In this document: piece after piece, positions 24,685 to 37,589 of the stretch | Numbering within the stretch: position 1 is the first letter of the stretch | Layout of the letters: each line of letters opens with the position of its first letter | Position numbers and translations under genes: made by a program | Notes under the pieces: model-generated | Seen by the model: the letters and a program-made list of their open reading frames with translations, nothing else | Told to the model about the DNA's origin: nothing | The model's database searches: none | Source: Silanimonas sp. | Lineage (GTDB): Bacteria > Pseudomonadota > Gammaproteobacteria > Xanthomonadales > Xanthomonadaceae | Reading direction: 5' to 3' | Assembly (NCBI GenBank): GCA_018334015.1 | Contig: JAGXTI010000014.1 | Coordinates: 62,001-126,000 of the forward strand | DNA: 64,000 bases

Positions 24685-25428
24685 ATGACCAACGACCTGC
24701 AAGGTGAAATCGCCCTCGTCACCGGGGCCAGCCGCGGCATCGGCGCGGCCATCGCCGATCTTCTGGCCGCAAAGGGCGCGACCGTGATCGGTACCGCCAC
24801 CACCGAGGGCGGGGCCACCGCCATCGGCGAGCGCCTGAAGGCGCAGGGCGGCCACGGCCGCGTACTCGATGTCACCGACGGCGCCGCGGTCGAGGCTCTC
24901 ATCGAGGCCATCGCCAAGGAATCCGGCCCGGTCTCGATCCTCGTCAACAACGCCGGCATCACCCGCGACAACCTGCTGATGCGGATGAAGGACGAGGACT
25001 GGAACGCCGTCCTCGACACCAACCTGGGCTCGATCTTCCGCACCAGCAAGTCGGTGCTGCGCGGCATGATGAAGGCGCGCCGTGGCCGCATCATCAACAT
25101 CGCCTCGGTGATCGGTGTGACCGGCAACGCCGGGCAGGCCAATTACGCCGCCGCCAAGGCCGGCATCATCGGTTTTTCCAAGTCGATGGCCCGCGAGATC
25201 GGCTCGCGCGGCATCACCGTCAACGTGGTGGCGCCGGGCTTCATCGAGACCGACATGACCCGCGACCTGCCCGAGGAGGCCAAGGCCAGAATGCTGGCCG
25301 ACATCGCCCTGGGCCGTCTCGGCAACCCGCGCGACATCGCCGAAGCGGTGGCTTTCCTGGCCAGCCCGGCGGCGGCCTACATCACCGGCGAGACCCTGCA
25401 CGTCAACGGCGGCCTGCACATGGCCTGA
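24685..25428 (+). CDS. fabG: 3-oxoacyl-ACP reductase (NADPH)
   Basis: A 247-residue SDR enzyme reducing 3-oxoacyl-ACP. The cofactor motif is TGASRGIG (residues 13-20), the structural motif NNAG lies near 88-91, and the catalytic set is Ser141, Tyr154 and Lys158 (YAAAK). The C-terminal [15 protein letters not shown] is the family end. It lies between fabD and acpP as in E. coli. Confidence 0.97.
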   Translation: MTNDLQGEIALVTGASRGIGAAIADLLAAKGATVIGTATTEGGATAIGERLKAQGGHGRVLDVTDGAAVEALIEAIAKESGPVSILVNNAGITRDNLLMRMKDEDWNAVLDTNLGSIFRTSKSVLRGMMKARRGRIINIASVIGVTGNAGQANYAAAKAGIIGFSKSMAREIGSRGITVNVVAPGFIETDMTRDLPEEAKARMLADIALGRLGNPRDIAEAVAFLASPAAAYITGETLHVNGGLHMA

Positions 25429-25569
25429 GTCCATGCTCTAGAATCGGGCCGCGGCAGCAGCACCAGCCGGCGCGACCGAACCCTCCGCCCCGCTGCCCGG
25501 ACGCGCGCGGGGCGGGCCAGCACCACCCGCGTCTTCCAATCGAACCAACCCCGGGAGGGACCAAAACCC

Positions 25570-25809
25570 ATGAGCAGCATCGAAGAGCGCGTCAAGAAAA
25601 TCGTCGTCGAACAGCTGGGCGTCAAGGAAGAGGACGTGACCAGCACGGCCTCCTTCGTCGATGACCTCGGCGCCGATTCGCTCGACACCGTCGAACTGGT
25701 GATGGCCCTCGAAGAGGAGTTCGAGTGCGAGATCCCGGACGAGGAAGCCGAGAAGATCACCTCGGTCCAGCAGGCCATCGACTACATCAAAGCGCACGTC
25801 AAGGCCTGA
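25570..25809 (+). CDS. acpP: Acyl carrier protein
   Basis: A 79-residue, highly acidic carrier protein. Ser37 in [10 protein letters not shown] is the attachment site for 4'-phosphopantetheine. A strong ribosome-binding site (GGGAGGGA) lies before the ATG. The 141-bp gap upstream contains a -10-like TAGAAT at 25439-25444, so ACP may have extra transcription of its own. A hairpin follows the gene before fabF. Confidence 0.98.
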   Translation: MSSIEERVKKIVVEQLGVKEEDVTSTASFVDDLGADSLDTVELVMALEEEFECEIPDEEAEKITSVQQAIDYIKAHVKA

Positions 25810-25824
25810 GCCCTGTCGCGCGAC

Positions 25825-25857
25825 ACGCCGCGTCCATCGATGGGCGCGGCGTTTCTG
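25825..25857 (+). terminator. Partial terminator/attenuator between acpP and fabF
   Basis: ACGCCGCG at 25825-25832 pairs with CGCGGCGT at 25845-25852 and the loop contains the further palindrome CCATCGATGG. The T-run after it is short (GTTTCTGTT). It sits just before fabF and could give ACP a higher transcript level than the genes after it. Confidence 0.6.
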
Positions 25858-25874
25858 TTACCGGAGCATCCGCA

Positions 25875-27113
25875 ATGAGCCAGCGTCGCGTCGTCGTCAC
25901 CGGCATGGGCATCGTCTCGCCCGTGGGCAACACCTTGGCCGAGGCCTGGGACAGCGTCCGCAACGGCCGTTCCGGCATCGGCCCGGTGACCTTGTTCGAC
26001 ACCTCGGCCTACCCGACGCGGATCGCCGGCGAGGTGCGTGGCCTCGATCCCAAGGCTTTCCTGCCGGCCAAGGACGTCAAGCGGATGGACACCTTCATCC
26101 ACTACGGCCTTTCGGCCTCGTTCCAGGCGCTCGACGACGCCGGCCTGGCGATCACCGAGGCCAACGCCGAGCGCATCGGCGCGCTGATCGGCTCAGGGAT
26201 AGGCGGGGTCCGCGGCATCGAGGACACCACCATCGAGATGCACCTCGGCGGACCGCGCAAGGTCTCGCCGTTCTACGTGCCGAGCACCATCATCAACCTG
26301 CTGCCCGGCCAGCTTTCGCTGATCAAGGGCCTCAAGGGGCCGAACTTCTCGGCGGTGTCGGCCTGCGCCACCGCCAACCACAGCATCGGCATGGCGATGC
26401 GCATGATCCAGCACGGCGACGCCGACGTGATGGTGGCCGGCGGTGCCGAGCACGGCTGCACACGCTCCTCGATGGCCGGCTTCTGCGCCATGAAAGCCAT
26501 GTCCACCCGCAACGACGAGCCGACCCGGGCCTCGCGGCCCTGGGATCGTGACCGCGACGGTTTCGTGCTGGGCGACGGCGCCGGCATCCTCGTGCTCGAG
26601 GAGTACGAACACGCCAAGGCCCGCGGAGCGCGCATCTACTGCGAGCTGGCCGGTTTCGGCGCCAGTTCCGACGCCTTCCACATGACCGCACCCAGCGAGG
26701 GCGGCGAAGGCCCGGCCCGCTGCATGGCGGCCGCGCTCAAGGATGCCCGCGCCAACCCCGGCGAGGTGGGCTACCTCAACGCCCACGGCACCTCCACGCC
26801 CTTGGGCGATGTCGCCGAGACCCTGTCGATCAAGCGCGCCTTCGGCGACCACGCGCAGCGGATGATGGTCAGCTCCACCAAGTCGATGACCGGCCACCTG
26901 CTCGGTGCCGCCGGCGGGGTCGAGGCGATCTTCTCGATCCTGGCCCTGGTCGAGGGCGTTGTGCCACCGACCATCAACCTCGAGCACCCGGGCGAGGGCT
27001 GCGACCTCGACTACGTGCCCAACACGGCGCGCGAGGCCCGGCTCGATCTGGTGATGTCGAACGGCTTCGGCTTCGGCGGCACCAACGCCACGCTGGTGTT
27101 CCGCCGACTTTGA
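25875..27113 (+). CDS. fabF: 3-oxoacyl-ACP synthase II (KAS II)
   Basis: A 412-residue condensing enzyme that elongates acyl-ACP, including the 16:1 to 18:1 step. Catalytic Cys164 lies in [12 protein letters not shown], with the two histidines in [11 protein letters not shown] (near 304) and [13 protein letters not shown] (near 341). The end [14 protein letters not shown] is diagnostic. Its TGA overlaps the TTG start of pabB. Confidence 0.97.
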   Translation: MSQRRVVVTGMGIVSPVGNTLAEAWDSVRNGRSGIGPVTLFDTSAYPTRIAGEVRGLDPKAFLPAKDVKRMDTFIHYGLSASFQALDDAGLAITEANAERIGALIGSGIGGVRGIEDTTIEMHLGGPRKVSPFYVPSTIINLLPGQLSLIKGLKGPNFSAVSACATANHSIGMAMRMIQHGDADVMVAGGAEHGCTRSSMAGFCAMKAMSTRNDEPTRASRPWDRDRDGFVLGDGAGILVLEEYEHAKARGARIYCELAGFGASSDAFHMTAPSEGGEGPARCMAAALKDARANPGEVGYLNAHGTSTPLGDVAETLSIKRAFGDHAQRMMVSSTKSMTGHLLGAAGGVEAIFSILALVEGVVPPTINLEHPGEGCDLDYVPNTAREARLDLVMSNGFGFGGTNATLVFRRL

Positions 27114-28498
27114 GCCGCCCCGCCATCGCGCCCCCGCCGCGTCCGCTGCCGCACGGCCTCGACCTGCTCGCCCTGCGCGCGCTGGCTCCGGCGCGCTACC
27201 CGCTGCTGCTCGAATCGGCCGCTGCCGGCGGCAAGGCCCGCTGGGATCTGCTGCTGGCCGGAGGCGATGAGGGCCTGCTGCTCGGGGCCGACGGCCGCAC
27301 CCGCACGCTGGCCGGACGGCCCCTGGACCTTGGCTTTCTCGATGCCCTGGACGCCGCGCAGGCGCGGCTCGAACGCCCGGCCACACCGGCCACGGCGGAA
27401 CTGCCGTTCGGCGGCGGCTGGGCGCTCTACCTCGGCTACGAAGTGGCTGCGCAGATCGAACCGGTGCTGCGCTTGCCGGCCTTCGCCGGGCCGCTGCCGG
27501 TGGCGGCGGCGCTGCGCTGCCCGGCCGCGGTGCTGCGCGATCGCCACGACGGGCGCTGCCTGCTGGTCGGCGAAGCCGGCCACGAGGGCCTGCTCGACGC
27601 CATCGAGGCCGATGTGCGGCGGCTGTCGACGGCCCCGCCATCGATCGGCCCCTTGCCCCTCGCTGTGGCCCTGGACGAGGATGAGCCCGACCGTTTTCTC
27701 GAGGGCGTGGAGCGCATCCATGCCCATCTGCGGGCCGGTGATGTGTTCCAGGTCAACCTCTCGCGGGGCTGGCGGGCGCATTTCGCCGCGCCGCCCGATC
27801 CGGCCGCGCTTTACGCGGCGCTGCGGCAGGCCAATCCGGCCCCGTTCGCCGGCCTGTTCACCCTGCCCGGCGGCAGCATCGCCAGTTCCTCGCCGGAGCG
27901 CCTGCTGTCGGTGCGTGGCCGGCGCATCGAGACCCGGCCGATCGCTGGCACGCGACCGCGTTTTCCGGGCGACGATGAGGCCGCGCGCATCGCCGAGCTG
28001 GTCGGGCATCCGAAGGAGCGCGCCGAGCACATCATGCTGATCGATCTGGAGCGCAACGACCTTGGGCGGGTCTGCCTGCCGGGCAGCGTGCGGGTCGATG
28101 AGCTGATGACGGTGGAGAGCTACGCCCACGTCCACCACATCGTCTCCAACGTCTCCGGCACCCTGCGCGAGGGCGTCAGCGCCGGTCAGGCGATCGCCTC
28201 GGTGTTCCCCGGCGGCACCATCACCGGCTGCCCCAAGCTGCGCTGCATGCAGATCATCGCCGCGCTCGAGGGTGAGGGCCGCGGGCCCTACACCGGGGCG
28301 ATGGGTTACCTTGATGGTGGCGGTGATCTCGACCTCAACATCCTGATCCGCACGCTCTGGACCGAGGGCAAGGCGGTGGCCTTCCGCGCCGGTGCCGGAA
28401 TCGTGGTCGATTCGGTCGCGGCCAAGGAGCTGGCAGAAACCCGGGCCAAGGCCCGCGGCCTGCTGCGCGCGCTCGGCGGCTGGGCCGATGGTGGCTGA
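27110..28498 (+). CDS. pabB: Aminodeoxychorismate synthase component I
   Basis: A 462-residue chorismate-utilising enzyme that makes 4-amino-4-deoxychorismate for folate. The C-terminal half has [29 protein letters not shown] and [16 protein letters not shown], all chorismate-binding signatures. Trp/Phe-site details cannot be judged, but the adjacent aminodeoxychorismate lyase supports PabB over TrpE. It starts with TTG inside the fabF stop (TTGA). Its placement inside the fab-mltG cluster differs from E. coli, where only pabC is there. Confidence 0.92.
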   Translation: MSRPAIAPPPRPLPHGLDLLALRALAPARYPLLLESAAAGGKARWDLLLAGGDEGLLLGADGRTRTLAGRPLDLGFLDALDAAQARLERPATPATAELPFGGGWALYLGYEVAAQIEPVLRLPAFAGPLPVAAALRCPAAVLRDRHDGRCLLVGEAGHEGLLDAIEADVRRLSTAPPSIGPLPLAVALDEDEPDRFLEGVERIHAHLRAGDVFQVNLSRGWRAHFAAPPDPAALYAALRQANPAPFAGLFTLPGGSIASSSPERLLSVRGRRIETRPIAGTRPRFPGDDEAARIAELVGHPKERAEHIMLIDLERNDLGRVCLPGSVRVDELMTVESYAHVHHIVSNVSGTLREGVSAGQAIASVFPGGTITGCPKLRCMQIIAALEGEGRGPYTGAMGYLDGGGDLDLNILIRTLWTEGKAVAFRAGAGIVVDSVAAKELAETRAKARGLLRALGGWADGG

Positions 28499-29329
28499 TC
28501 GCGGCCGGCTGATCGGGGTCTGGCGCGGCGCGGCACGGATGGCCGCGCCCGACCCGGCCGACCGCGGCCTGGCCTACGGCGATGGCCTGTTCGAGACCAT
28601 GCGCGCCCACGCCGGCCGGTTGCCCTGGTGGCCGCGCCACCGCGCCCGGCTGGCCCTCGGGGCGGCCCGGCTCGGCATCGCATGGCCCGACGAGGGCCTG
28701 CTCGAGGTCGCCTTGGCCGAGGCCCTGGCCGAGGCCCCCGACGGCGTGGTCAAGCTGGTGCTGAGCCGTGGCGTTTCGGCGCGCGGTTACGCCCCCGAAC
28801 CGGGCCAGCCCGTGAGCCTGCTGCTGAGCGTGGCACCGGCACCGGCACCGACCGTGGCGGCGCTGAAGGTGGATCGGCTCGAGCTCAGGCTCGGGGTGCA
28901 GCCGGCGCTGGCCGGCATCAAGCACCTGAACCGGCTGGAGCAGGTGCTCGGTGCCATCGAGGTCGGGCAGCGCGGCCTCGATGAAGGCCTGATGGCCGAC
29001 AGCGAGGGCCGCCTCACCTGCGGCGTCCGCAGCAACCTGCTGGTCCGGCTCGATGGCCGCTGGCTGACGCCGCCCCTCGAGCACGCCGGCGTGGCCGGCA
29101 CCGTCCGCGCCCTGCTGCTGGCGTCCTGGTCACCGCCAGGCGGGGTGCAGGTCGCCGAACTGCCGCTCGCGGTGCTGGCGCGCGCCGATGCGCTGCTGCT
29201 CAGCAATGCGCTGCGCGGTATCCTGCCGGCCACCCGATTGGGTGAGCGCCTGCTCGATCCCTGCCCACCCGGCCTCGACACGGCTCGCGCCGTGCTGGCG
29301 GCCTCTCACCCTGCTTTTTGCGAACCCTG

Positions 29330-29330
<1 letters not shown>
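28488..29330 (+). CDS. pabC: 4-amino-4-deoxychorismate lyase
   Basis: A 280-residue fold-type IV PLP enzyme that releases pyruvate to give 4-aminobenzoate. The N-terminal LAYGDGLFETMR is the PabC signature. The PLP-binding Lys lies in LAGIKHLNRLEQV, and SEGRLTCGVRSNLLV follows. The ATG at 28488 overlaps the pabB stop by 11 bp; a GTG at 28491 is also possible. Its TGA overlaps the mltG ATG by one base. Confidence 0.92.
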
Positions 29331-32005
<2,675 letters not shown>

Positions 32006-32009
<4 letters not shown>

Positions 32010-32362
32010 ACACGCCTGCCGCCACCCGTCAAGGCATTCTTTCCCTGCCGATCAAGGACAAGGCCGCCCTGCACAGCGCCTACATGTCCTTCCTGCGCGG
32101 TGGCGGCCTGTTCGTGGCCACGCCCAAGCGCTACAAGATCGGCGAGGAGGTCTTCCTGCTGCTCACCCTGTTCGACGAGAAAGACCGCCTGCCGGTCGCC
32201 GGCCGGGTGGTCTGGATCACTCCGGGCGGCGCGCAGGGCGGCCGGATGGCGGGCGTGGGCGTGCAATTCGCCGAAACGCCGGAAGCCGAGATGGTCAAGG
32301 CCAAGATCGAAACCCACCTCGCCGGCATCATCGACTCCGACAAGCCCACCGCCACCATGTGA
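32006..32362 (+). CDS. pilZ: Type IV pilus PilZ protein
   Basis: A 118-residue single-domain PilZ protein. The order tmk-holB-pilZ and the sequence GILSLPIKDKAALHSAYMSFLRGGGLFV match the founding PilZ of Pseudomonas and Xanthomonas. The N-terminal RxxxR and the (D/N)xSxxG motif needed for cyclic-di-GMP binding are missing (RGGGLFV replaces the latter). It is thus expected to act through protein contacts with the pilus assembly ATPase PilB and FimX, not by binding the nucleotide. Confidence 0.92.
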
Positions 32363-32371
32363 GCCGCCGGC

Positions 32372-32770
32372 TCAGGCGCCGGGCATCGGTGCGAAGAACA
32401 CGAAAGCGGTGATCGACAGCACCAGCAGCAGCAACAGCACGGTGCGCAGGCGCTGCGGGGTGATCCAGGGGCTGGGCACCGGCTTGCTGCGGAACTGCAG
32501 ATCCTGCGCGAGAAAACTGTCGCGCTGTCCGGCCTCCATCAGACCGGCACCGCGCAGCAGCTTGCGGGCTTCGGGCAGGTCGCTGTTGTGGGTGACGTAG
32601 AGCACCGTCGCCTTGTCCGAGTCCGGAGCATCGCGGTAACTGAAGTGCCGGCGACGCCCGCCCTTGTAGGAGCGCCCGTTCAGGATGCTGTATTCGATAC
32701 CGGCCTCGCGCAGCAGCGTGGCTGCACCTTCGACCTGTTCGATCCGAAGCGAGCGATAGACCTCGCGCAT
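32372..32770 (-). CDS. Small tail-anchored protein, DUF2007-like ('pathogenicity-like')
   Basis: A 132-residue protein. The N-terminal half (REVYRSLRIEQVEGAATLLREAGIEYSILNGRSY) resembles the DUF2007 putative signal-transducing domain, and close relatives in xanthomonads are annotated as pathogenicity-like. One membrane segment lies at the C-terminus (residues about 110-127), so the domain faces the cytosol if tail-anchored. The start overlaps the tesB stop (TGATG), giving a two-gene unit. No function is shown. Confidence 0.7.
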   Translation of the reverse strand: MREVYRSLRIEQVEGAATLLREAGIEYSILNGRSYKGGRRRHFSYRDAPDSDKATVLYVTHNSDLPEARKLLRGAGLMEAGQRDSFLAQDLQFRSKPVPSPWITPQRLRTVLLLLLVLSITAFVFFAPMPGA

Positions 32771-33642
32771 CAGGGTGCCTCACCGACAATACGGATCATG
32801 CCTTCCTGCGCCGTGCTGGCCACCAGCTGGCCGTCACGCGAGTAGATGCTGCCCCGCCCCAGGCCGCGCGCACCCTGCGCGGTCGGGCTGTCGAGCGCGT
32901 AGAGCAGCCATTCGTCGATCCGGAACGGCCGATGGAACCACATGGCGTGGTCGATCGAGGCCATCTGCACATCGGGGTGGTAGTAGCTGATGCCGTGCGG
33001 CAGCGTGGCCGTGCCCAGCAGGTGGAAATCGGAGGCGTAGGCCAAGAGCGCGCGGTGCAGCAGGGGCGTGTCGTCGATCGGGTCGATCAGCCGGAACCAG
33101 AGCTGCTGGAAAGGCGGCCGCTTCGGCGGCTTCAGCTCGTCGCGCGGGTAGACCGGCCGCACCTCGAAGGGCAATTGCCGCGACAGCCAGCGCTGCATCA
33201 TCGGCGGCAGTTTCTCCAGTACGGCGGGTGCGGGAATGGCGATCGGTTCAAGGTCTTCCGGAGCAGGCACCTCCGGTTTGCCGATCTGGTGCTCGACGCC
33301 GGCCTCCTCGATGTGGAAGGAACTGGCGAACACGCAGATCGGCTGGCCATGCTGGATGGCGGTGACCCGGCGGGTGCTGAAGCTGCGGCCGTCGCGGGTG
33401 CGGTCGACCGAATAGACGATCGGTGCTTCGATGTCGCCGGGGCGCAGGAAATAGGCGTGCAGCGAATGCACATGGCGATCCGGCCCGACCGTGGCCTGCG
33501 CGGCGGCAAGGGCCTGGCCCATCACCTGGCCGCCGAACACGAACTTGGTGCCGATGTCGCGGCTCTGGCCGCGGTAGAGGTTGTCTTCCAGCCGTTCGAG
33601 GCGCAACAGTTGGACGAGATCGGCGACGACGGGATGGGGCAT
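32770..33642 (-). CDS. tesB: Acyl-CoA thioesterase II
   Basis: A 290-residue double-hotdog thioesterase hydrolysing medium- to long-chain acyl-CoA. The N-terminal FVFGGQVMGQALAAA is the TesB hallmark. The catalytic Asp/Thr/Gln set is expected in the C-terminal half, where SIDHAMWFHRPFRIDEWLLY is the conserved block. It is coupled with the small tail-anchored gene by a one-base overlap. Confidence 0.95.
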   Translation of the reverse strand: MPHPVVADLVQLLRLERLEDNLYRGQSRDIGTKFVFGGQVMGQALAAAQATVGPDRHVHSLHAYFLRPGDIEAPIVYSVDRTRDGRSFSTRRVTAIQHGQPICVFASSFHIEEAGVEHQIGKPEVPAPEDLEPIAIPAPAVLEKLPPMMQRWLSRQLPFEVRPVYPRDELKPPKRPPFQQLWFRLIDPIDDTPLLHRALLAYASDFHLLGTATLPHGISYYHPDVQMASIDHAMWFHRPFRIDEWLLYALDSPTAQGARGLGRGSIYSRDGQLVASTAQEGMIRIVGEAP

Positions 33643-33756
33643 GCAGAAGGCAACCGGGCAGGGCGCGGGCAGAACCCCACGCGAAACGACTATTCACCGA
33701 GTATAGCGAGGGCCCGGGAGCGCCGACGTGAGCCGGGGCAGGGCCCATGCCAGGGT

Positions 33757-34365
33757 TCAGGGCTGCAAGCGTTCCAGCCCGCAGGCCGCCAACACGCGGG
33801 GCCAGGGGAACATCGGGCCCGGATCACGCTTGCGCCACACGGTCTGCGTGGGATCGTCGCTGGCCGCGATGCGGGCGGTGTCGAGGTCCTCGTGACCGGC
33901 GATGCAGCGCAATGTCGGGAAGCGCTCACGCAGCAGGACGAGCAAGGCGAGCAGGGCCGTGATCTGGGCTTCCGTGTAGGGCGAGTCCATGGTCTGGTGG
34001 CGGCTGTGGTACCAGTGCGGCCAGCGCCCGCGGTTGACGATCTCGATGCCGATCGAACGCGGGTTCCAGCCGCGCACATGGTGGGCCACGCGCTCCGGTT
34101 CGACGTACATCACGATGTCGCCGTCCAGATCGATGTAGTAATGACCGCAGGCGCCGGTACCGCTGTCGGGGTAGAGCAGGCGCTCGCCGAAATCGCGGGC
34201 ATCGGCCAAGCTGGGCGTCTCGGTGCAGTGCACGACGACGAGGTCGATGCTGGCCGGGTCGCGCAGGGCCAAACGTTCGGCGTAGGGCACCGGCTGGTGG
34301 CGGATGCCGGCTGCCGGCAGCGGCGGAAAGCCGCTGGGGGACGGCGTGGGCTGAGGGTCGGCCAT
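33757..34365 (-). CDS. N-acetylmuramoyl-L-alanine amidase, Amidase_2 type (AmpD-like)
   Basis: A 202-residue zinc amidase of the T7-lysozyme/AmpD fold. The zinc ligands are visible as His in VVVHCTETP, His in CIAGHEDLD and Asp in KRDPGPMFPW. SIGIEIVNRG is the conserved centre. No signal peptide is seen, so a cytosolic role in recycling anhydro-muropeptides (AmpD) is likely, but the N-terminus is Pro-rich and a divergent family member is possible. Its ATG lies 7 nt from a TAGCAT box that sits at the edge of a transposon-like element. Confidence 0.83.
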   Translation of the reverse strand: MADPQPTPSPSGFPPLPAAGIRHQPVPYAERLALRDPASIDLVVVHCTETPSLADARDFGERLLYPDSGTGACGHYYIDLDGDIVMYVEPERVAHHVRGWNPRSIGIEIVNRGRWPHWYHSRHQTMDSPYTEAQITALLALLVLLRERFPTLRCIAGHEDLDTARIAASDDPTQTVWRKRDPGPMFPWPRVLAACGLERLQP

Positions 34366-34371
34366 GGCGCG

Positions 34372-34770
34372 GATGCTAGCAGCCTGTCGGACATGCCCCG
34401 TCCACCACGGTCTCATTCTGCGCTGCAGCAGGCTGGGACGCGCTCGGAGCAGCCCCCCCGCCGCGACAGGCCGGGGGCCGGCGGCGGACTCGGGCCGACT
34501 GTTGTGCGGCAAGAAACCCGACGGGCCGACCGAAGGGCGCCTCCCTGCGCCTTCGGTCGGTGCGCCCATCCGGGGCGCACCCTGCGGGCCTGGCGTCTGA
34601 TCGCTGGGCTGGCCCTCGAAATCCGCCGCCGGCCCCCAACCTGTCTTGCGGGGTGCTTCTGACGGTCACATCAGGGCCGACACCCCCTGCTCACGAGGGT
34701 GCTTCACGCAGATGTTCCACGCCCTCGCATCAACGGTGAACGGGGGATCGTCCGACAGGCTGCTAGCATC
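34372..34770. mobile_element. Non-autonomous (MITE-like) element with terminal inverted repeats in CTAG
   Basis: A perfect 21-bp inverted repeat bounds the region (34372-34392 and 34750-34770). If the target is taken as TA inside CTAG, the element is 385 bp (34379-34763) with 14-bp perfect terminal repeats GCAGCCTGTCGGAC, TA duplications at 34377-34378 and 34764-34765, and flanks GATGC/GCATC. Inside is one copy of module A (about 34430-34660), with no credible gene. TA duplication in CTAG is the habit of IS630/Tc1-mariner elements. The gap between ampD-like and the hydrolase is otherwise empty. Confidence 0.75.
34430..34660. repeat. Module A of the dispersed repeat (long hairpin)
   Basis: A copy of module A with a perfect 16-bp inverted repeat at 34473-34488 and 34622-34637 (GGGGGCCGGCGGCGGA). 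The match extends outwards as GACAGG...CCTGTC and CCCCG...CGGGG. An inner stem pairs 34528-34540 with 34547-34558. The same module is found at 55.0 and 55.5 kb and, shortened, at 8.7 kb. Confidence 0.8.
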
Positions 34771-34812
34771 GCGCCCCTTGGCGCCCGGCCGCCGTATCGC
34801 TCGTGAACCCGC

Positions 34813-35352
34813 ATGGCCCGAGGCCACGTCATCCTCTCCCACGGTCTGCAAAGCGGGCCCAATGCCACCAAGGTCTCGGCACTCGCCGAGGTCGCCGAAG
34901 CCCTGGGCTGGAGCCACGAACGCCCCGATTACCGCGATCTCGACGGCCGAGGCCGGTTGGGCGATGTCGCTGCGCGCATGGCACGGCTGCGCGAGCGGGC
35001 GGCCTTGGTGCCGGGTCCGCTGGTTCTTGCCGGTTCGAGCATGGGGGCTTTCATCTCCGGCGAGGTCGGCTGCGAACTCGCGACCAGTGAGCGCCTGCGT
35101 GGCCTGTTCCTGATGGCACCCCCGGTGGCGCTGCTGGGCGAATGGCCGCAAGCCCTGCGGGTGCCCGAAGGCGTGCCGTTGATGGTGGTGCACGGCTGGG
35201 ACGATGAACTGATCCCGGCCAGCGCGGTCGTCGATTGGTGTGCGGCACGCAAGGCCGAGTTGCGCCTTGTTGATGATAGCCACCGGCTCAGCGGCCATGT
35301 CGAGTACAGCGCTCGAGCCTTCGCCGAACTGCTGCACCGGGCAGCGGCCTGA
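34813..35352 (+). CDS. Small alpha/beta-fold hydrolase
   Basis: A 179-residue alpha/beta hydrolase. The N-terminal [16 protein letters not shown] holds the oxyanion-type HG motif. The nucleophile Ser is in [10 protein letters not shown], the Asp in [10 protein letters not shown] and the His in DSHRLSGH. It resembles small YqiA/YcjY-like esterases. It overlaps rlmKL by one base (TGATG) and may be co-transcribed with it. The substrate is unknown. Confidence 0.85.
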   Translation: MARGHVILSHGLQSGPNATKVSALAEVAEALGWSHERPDYRDLDGRGRLGDVAARMARLRERAALVPGPLVLAGSSMGAFISGEVGCELATSERLRGLFLMAPPVALLGEWPQALRVPEGVPLMVVHGWDDELIPASAVVDWCAARKAELRLVDDSHRLSGHVEYSARAFAELLHRAAA

Positions 35353-37511
35353 TGCAGTATTTCGTGCCCTGCGGCCGCGGCCTCGAATACCTGCTCGCCG
35401 ACGAGCTGCTCGCGCTGGGCGCGGAGCGCGCCACCGCTGCGCAGTCGGGTGTCAACGCCGAGGGCGATGCGACCAGCCTGCTGCGGGTCGTGCTGTGGTC
35501 ACGGCTGGCGAGCCGGGCGCTGTGGCCGCTCATCAGCTTCGATTGCACCAGCGAGGACGATCTCTACGCTGCCGTGCACGGCATCGACTGGCGCGAGCAC
35601 CTCGACCCGGAGGACACCCTGGCGGTGGCCGCCCATCTTGCCGGCACCGGTATCACTCACGAGCGTTACGCCGTGCAGCGGGTTAAGGACGCCATCGTCG
35701 ATCGCCTGCGTTTCGATACCGGCATGCGCCCCTCGGTGGATGTCGAGCATCCCGGCCTGCGCCTCGACCTGGTGGTGCGCAAGGGCCGGGCGGTGCTGTC
35801 GGTCGATCTCGCCGGTCCGCTGCACCGCCGCGGCTGGCGGCAGGGTCAGGGCGATGCGCCCTTGAAGGAAAACCTCGCCTGCGCCGTGCTCGCCCGCGCC
35901 GGCTGGACCCGCGAAGCGCTCGCCGCGGCGGCAGCGGCGGGTGCGCCGCTGGCCCTGCTCGATCCAATGTGCGGCAGCGGCAGCCTGCTGATCGAGGGCG
36001 CGCTGATCGCCGCCGATGTGGCACCGGGGCTGCTGCGCCACGGTGATGAAGCGCCGACCCGCTGGCGCGGCTTCGATCGTGCGCTGTGGCAGCAGCTGCT
36101 CGAGGAGGCCAAGGCCCGCGATCGCCGCGCTGAGCTGCCGGCGCTGTTCTTCGGCATCGATCTGGATGCCCGCATCGTGCAACAGGCTCGCCGCAATGCC
36201 GAGGCTGCTGGTGTGTTCGAGGCCATCGACTTTAGCGCCGGCGATATCGGCGCGCTGCAGCGGCCTTGCGAGGGCCCCGGTGTGGTCGTCTGTAACCCGC
36301 CCTACGATGCGCGTCTGGCCGCTGACGAGGCCCTGTACGCGAGCCTTGGGTCGGCCCTCCAGCGGGCCGTGCCGGACTGGCGCGGTGCCATCCTCTGCGG
36401 CAGCGAGGCGTTGGCCCATGCCACCCGCCTGCGCGCGCGCAAACGCTACGCGATCAGCAACGGCGCGCTCGAATGCACGCTGCTGGCCTGCGATACCTTC
36501 GCCCCACCGCCAGCACGGACCGAAGGCGAAGTCCGACCGATGTCGGAAGGTGCCCGGATGGTGGCGAACCGGCTGAAGAAAACGCTCAAGAACTCGGCAC
36601 GCTGGCGCGAACGCGAGGGCATCACCTGCTTCCGCGCTTACGACGCCGACCTGCCCGAATACGCCGCCGCCGTCGATGTCTACCAAGAGGACGGCGGTGA
36701 GGCGCGCAGCTTCCTGCATGTGCAGGAGTACGCGCCGCCCGCCAGCGTGGCCGAGCACGACGCCCGCCGCCGCTTCGGCGAGTTGCTGGCAGCTTTGCGC
36801 GAGGTGTTCGAAGTGCCGCGCGAGCGCATCGCCATCAAAACCCGCACACGCGGCAAGGGCGGCAGCAAGTATGGCCTGATGGATGAACGGCAGGAGGCTT
36901 TCATCGTCCGCGAGGGCAAGGTGCGGCTCGAAGTCGATCTGTTCGGCCACCTCGACACCGGCCTCTTTCTCGACCATCGCCCGTTGCGCCTTCGCATCGC
37001 CGAAGAAGCGCGCGGCCTGCGTTTCCTCAATCTGTTCTGCTACACCGGCGCGGCCACCGTGCACGCCGCCGTGGGGGGCGCGGCCAGCACGATGTCGGTC
37101 GACCTTTCCTCGACCTACCTCGAATGGGCGGCCCGCAACATGGCCATCAACGGCCAGGTCGGGCCGCAGCACCGTTATGCCAAGGCCGACGCCATGGCCT
37201 GGCTGCGCGCCGAGAAGGGCGAGTACGACCTGATCTTCTGCGACCCGCCGACCTTTTCGAACAGCAAGGACAAGGACGACTTCGACCTGCAGAAGCACCA
37301 CGTCGATCTCCTGGGTGCGGCGATGCGGCGGCTGGCGCCTGGGGGGCTGCTGCTGTTCTCCAACAACTTCCGGCGCTTCAAGCCTGATCTCGAGACCCTC
37401 GCGAAATTCGCCGAGGTGGAGGAGATCACCCCGGCCACCATCGACCCGGATTTCGAACGCAATCCGCGCATCCACCGCGCCTGGCTGCTGCATCGCGGTC
37501 GTGCCGCCTGA
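35352..37511 (+). CDS. rlmL: Bifunctional 23S rRNA methyltransferase RlmKL (m2G2445 / m7G2069)
   Basis: A 719-residue fusion enzyme. The N-terminal THUMP domain is followed by the RlmL methyltransferase with [17 protein letters not shown] and [11 protein letters not shown] (N2-guanine type NPPY). The C-terminal RlmK half has [17 protein letters not shown] and [18 protein letters not shown]. The full length of the E. coli enzyme is kept and both catalytic centres look intact. It modifies G2445 and G2069 of helix 74 during large-subunit assembly. Confidence 0.95.
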   Translation: MQYFVPCGRGLEYLLADELLALGAERATAAQSGVNAEGDATSLLRVVLWSRLASRALWPLISFDCTSEDDLYAAVHGIDWREHLDPEDTLAVAAHLAGTGITHERYAVQRVKDAIVDRLRFDTGMRPSVDVEHPGLRLDLVVRKGRAVLSVDLAGPLHRRGWRQGQGDAPLKENLACAVLARAGWTREALAAAAAAGAPLALLDPMCGSGSLLIEGALIAADVAPGLLRHGDEAPTRWRGFDRALWQQLLEEAKARDRRAELPALFFGIDLDARIVQQARRNAEAAGVFEAIDFSAGDIGALQRPCEGPGVVVCNPPYDARLAADEALYASLGSALQRAVPDWRGAILCGSEALAHATRLRARKRYAISNGALECTLLACDTFAPPPARTEGEVRPMSEGARMVANRLKKTLKNSARWREREGITCFRAYDADLPEYAAAVDVYQEDGGEARSFLHVQEYAPPASVAEHDARRRFGELLAALREVFEVPRERIAIKTRTRGKGGSKYGLMDERQEAFIVREGKVRLEVDLFGHLDTGLFLDHRPLRLRIAEEARGLRFLNLFCYTGAATVHAAVGGAASTMSVDLSSTYLEWAARNMAINGQVGPQHRYAKADAMAWLRAEKGEYDLIFCDPPTFSNSKDKDDFDLQKHHVDLLGAAMRRLAPGGLLLFSNNFRRFKPDLETLAKFAEVEEITPATIDPDFERNPRIHRAWLLHRGRAA

Positions 37512-37589
37512 AGCCCCTTTGAACCGTCGGCTTCTTCACGCCGGTGCTGTCCTTGTGCCGTCATCGACCGCCCCGACTATGATGGGCGC

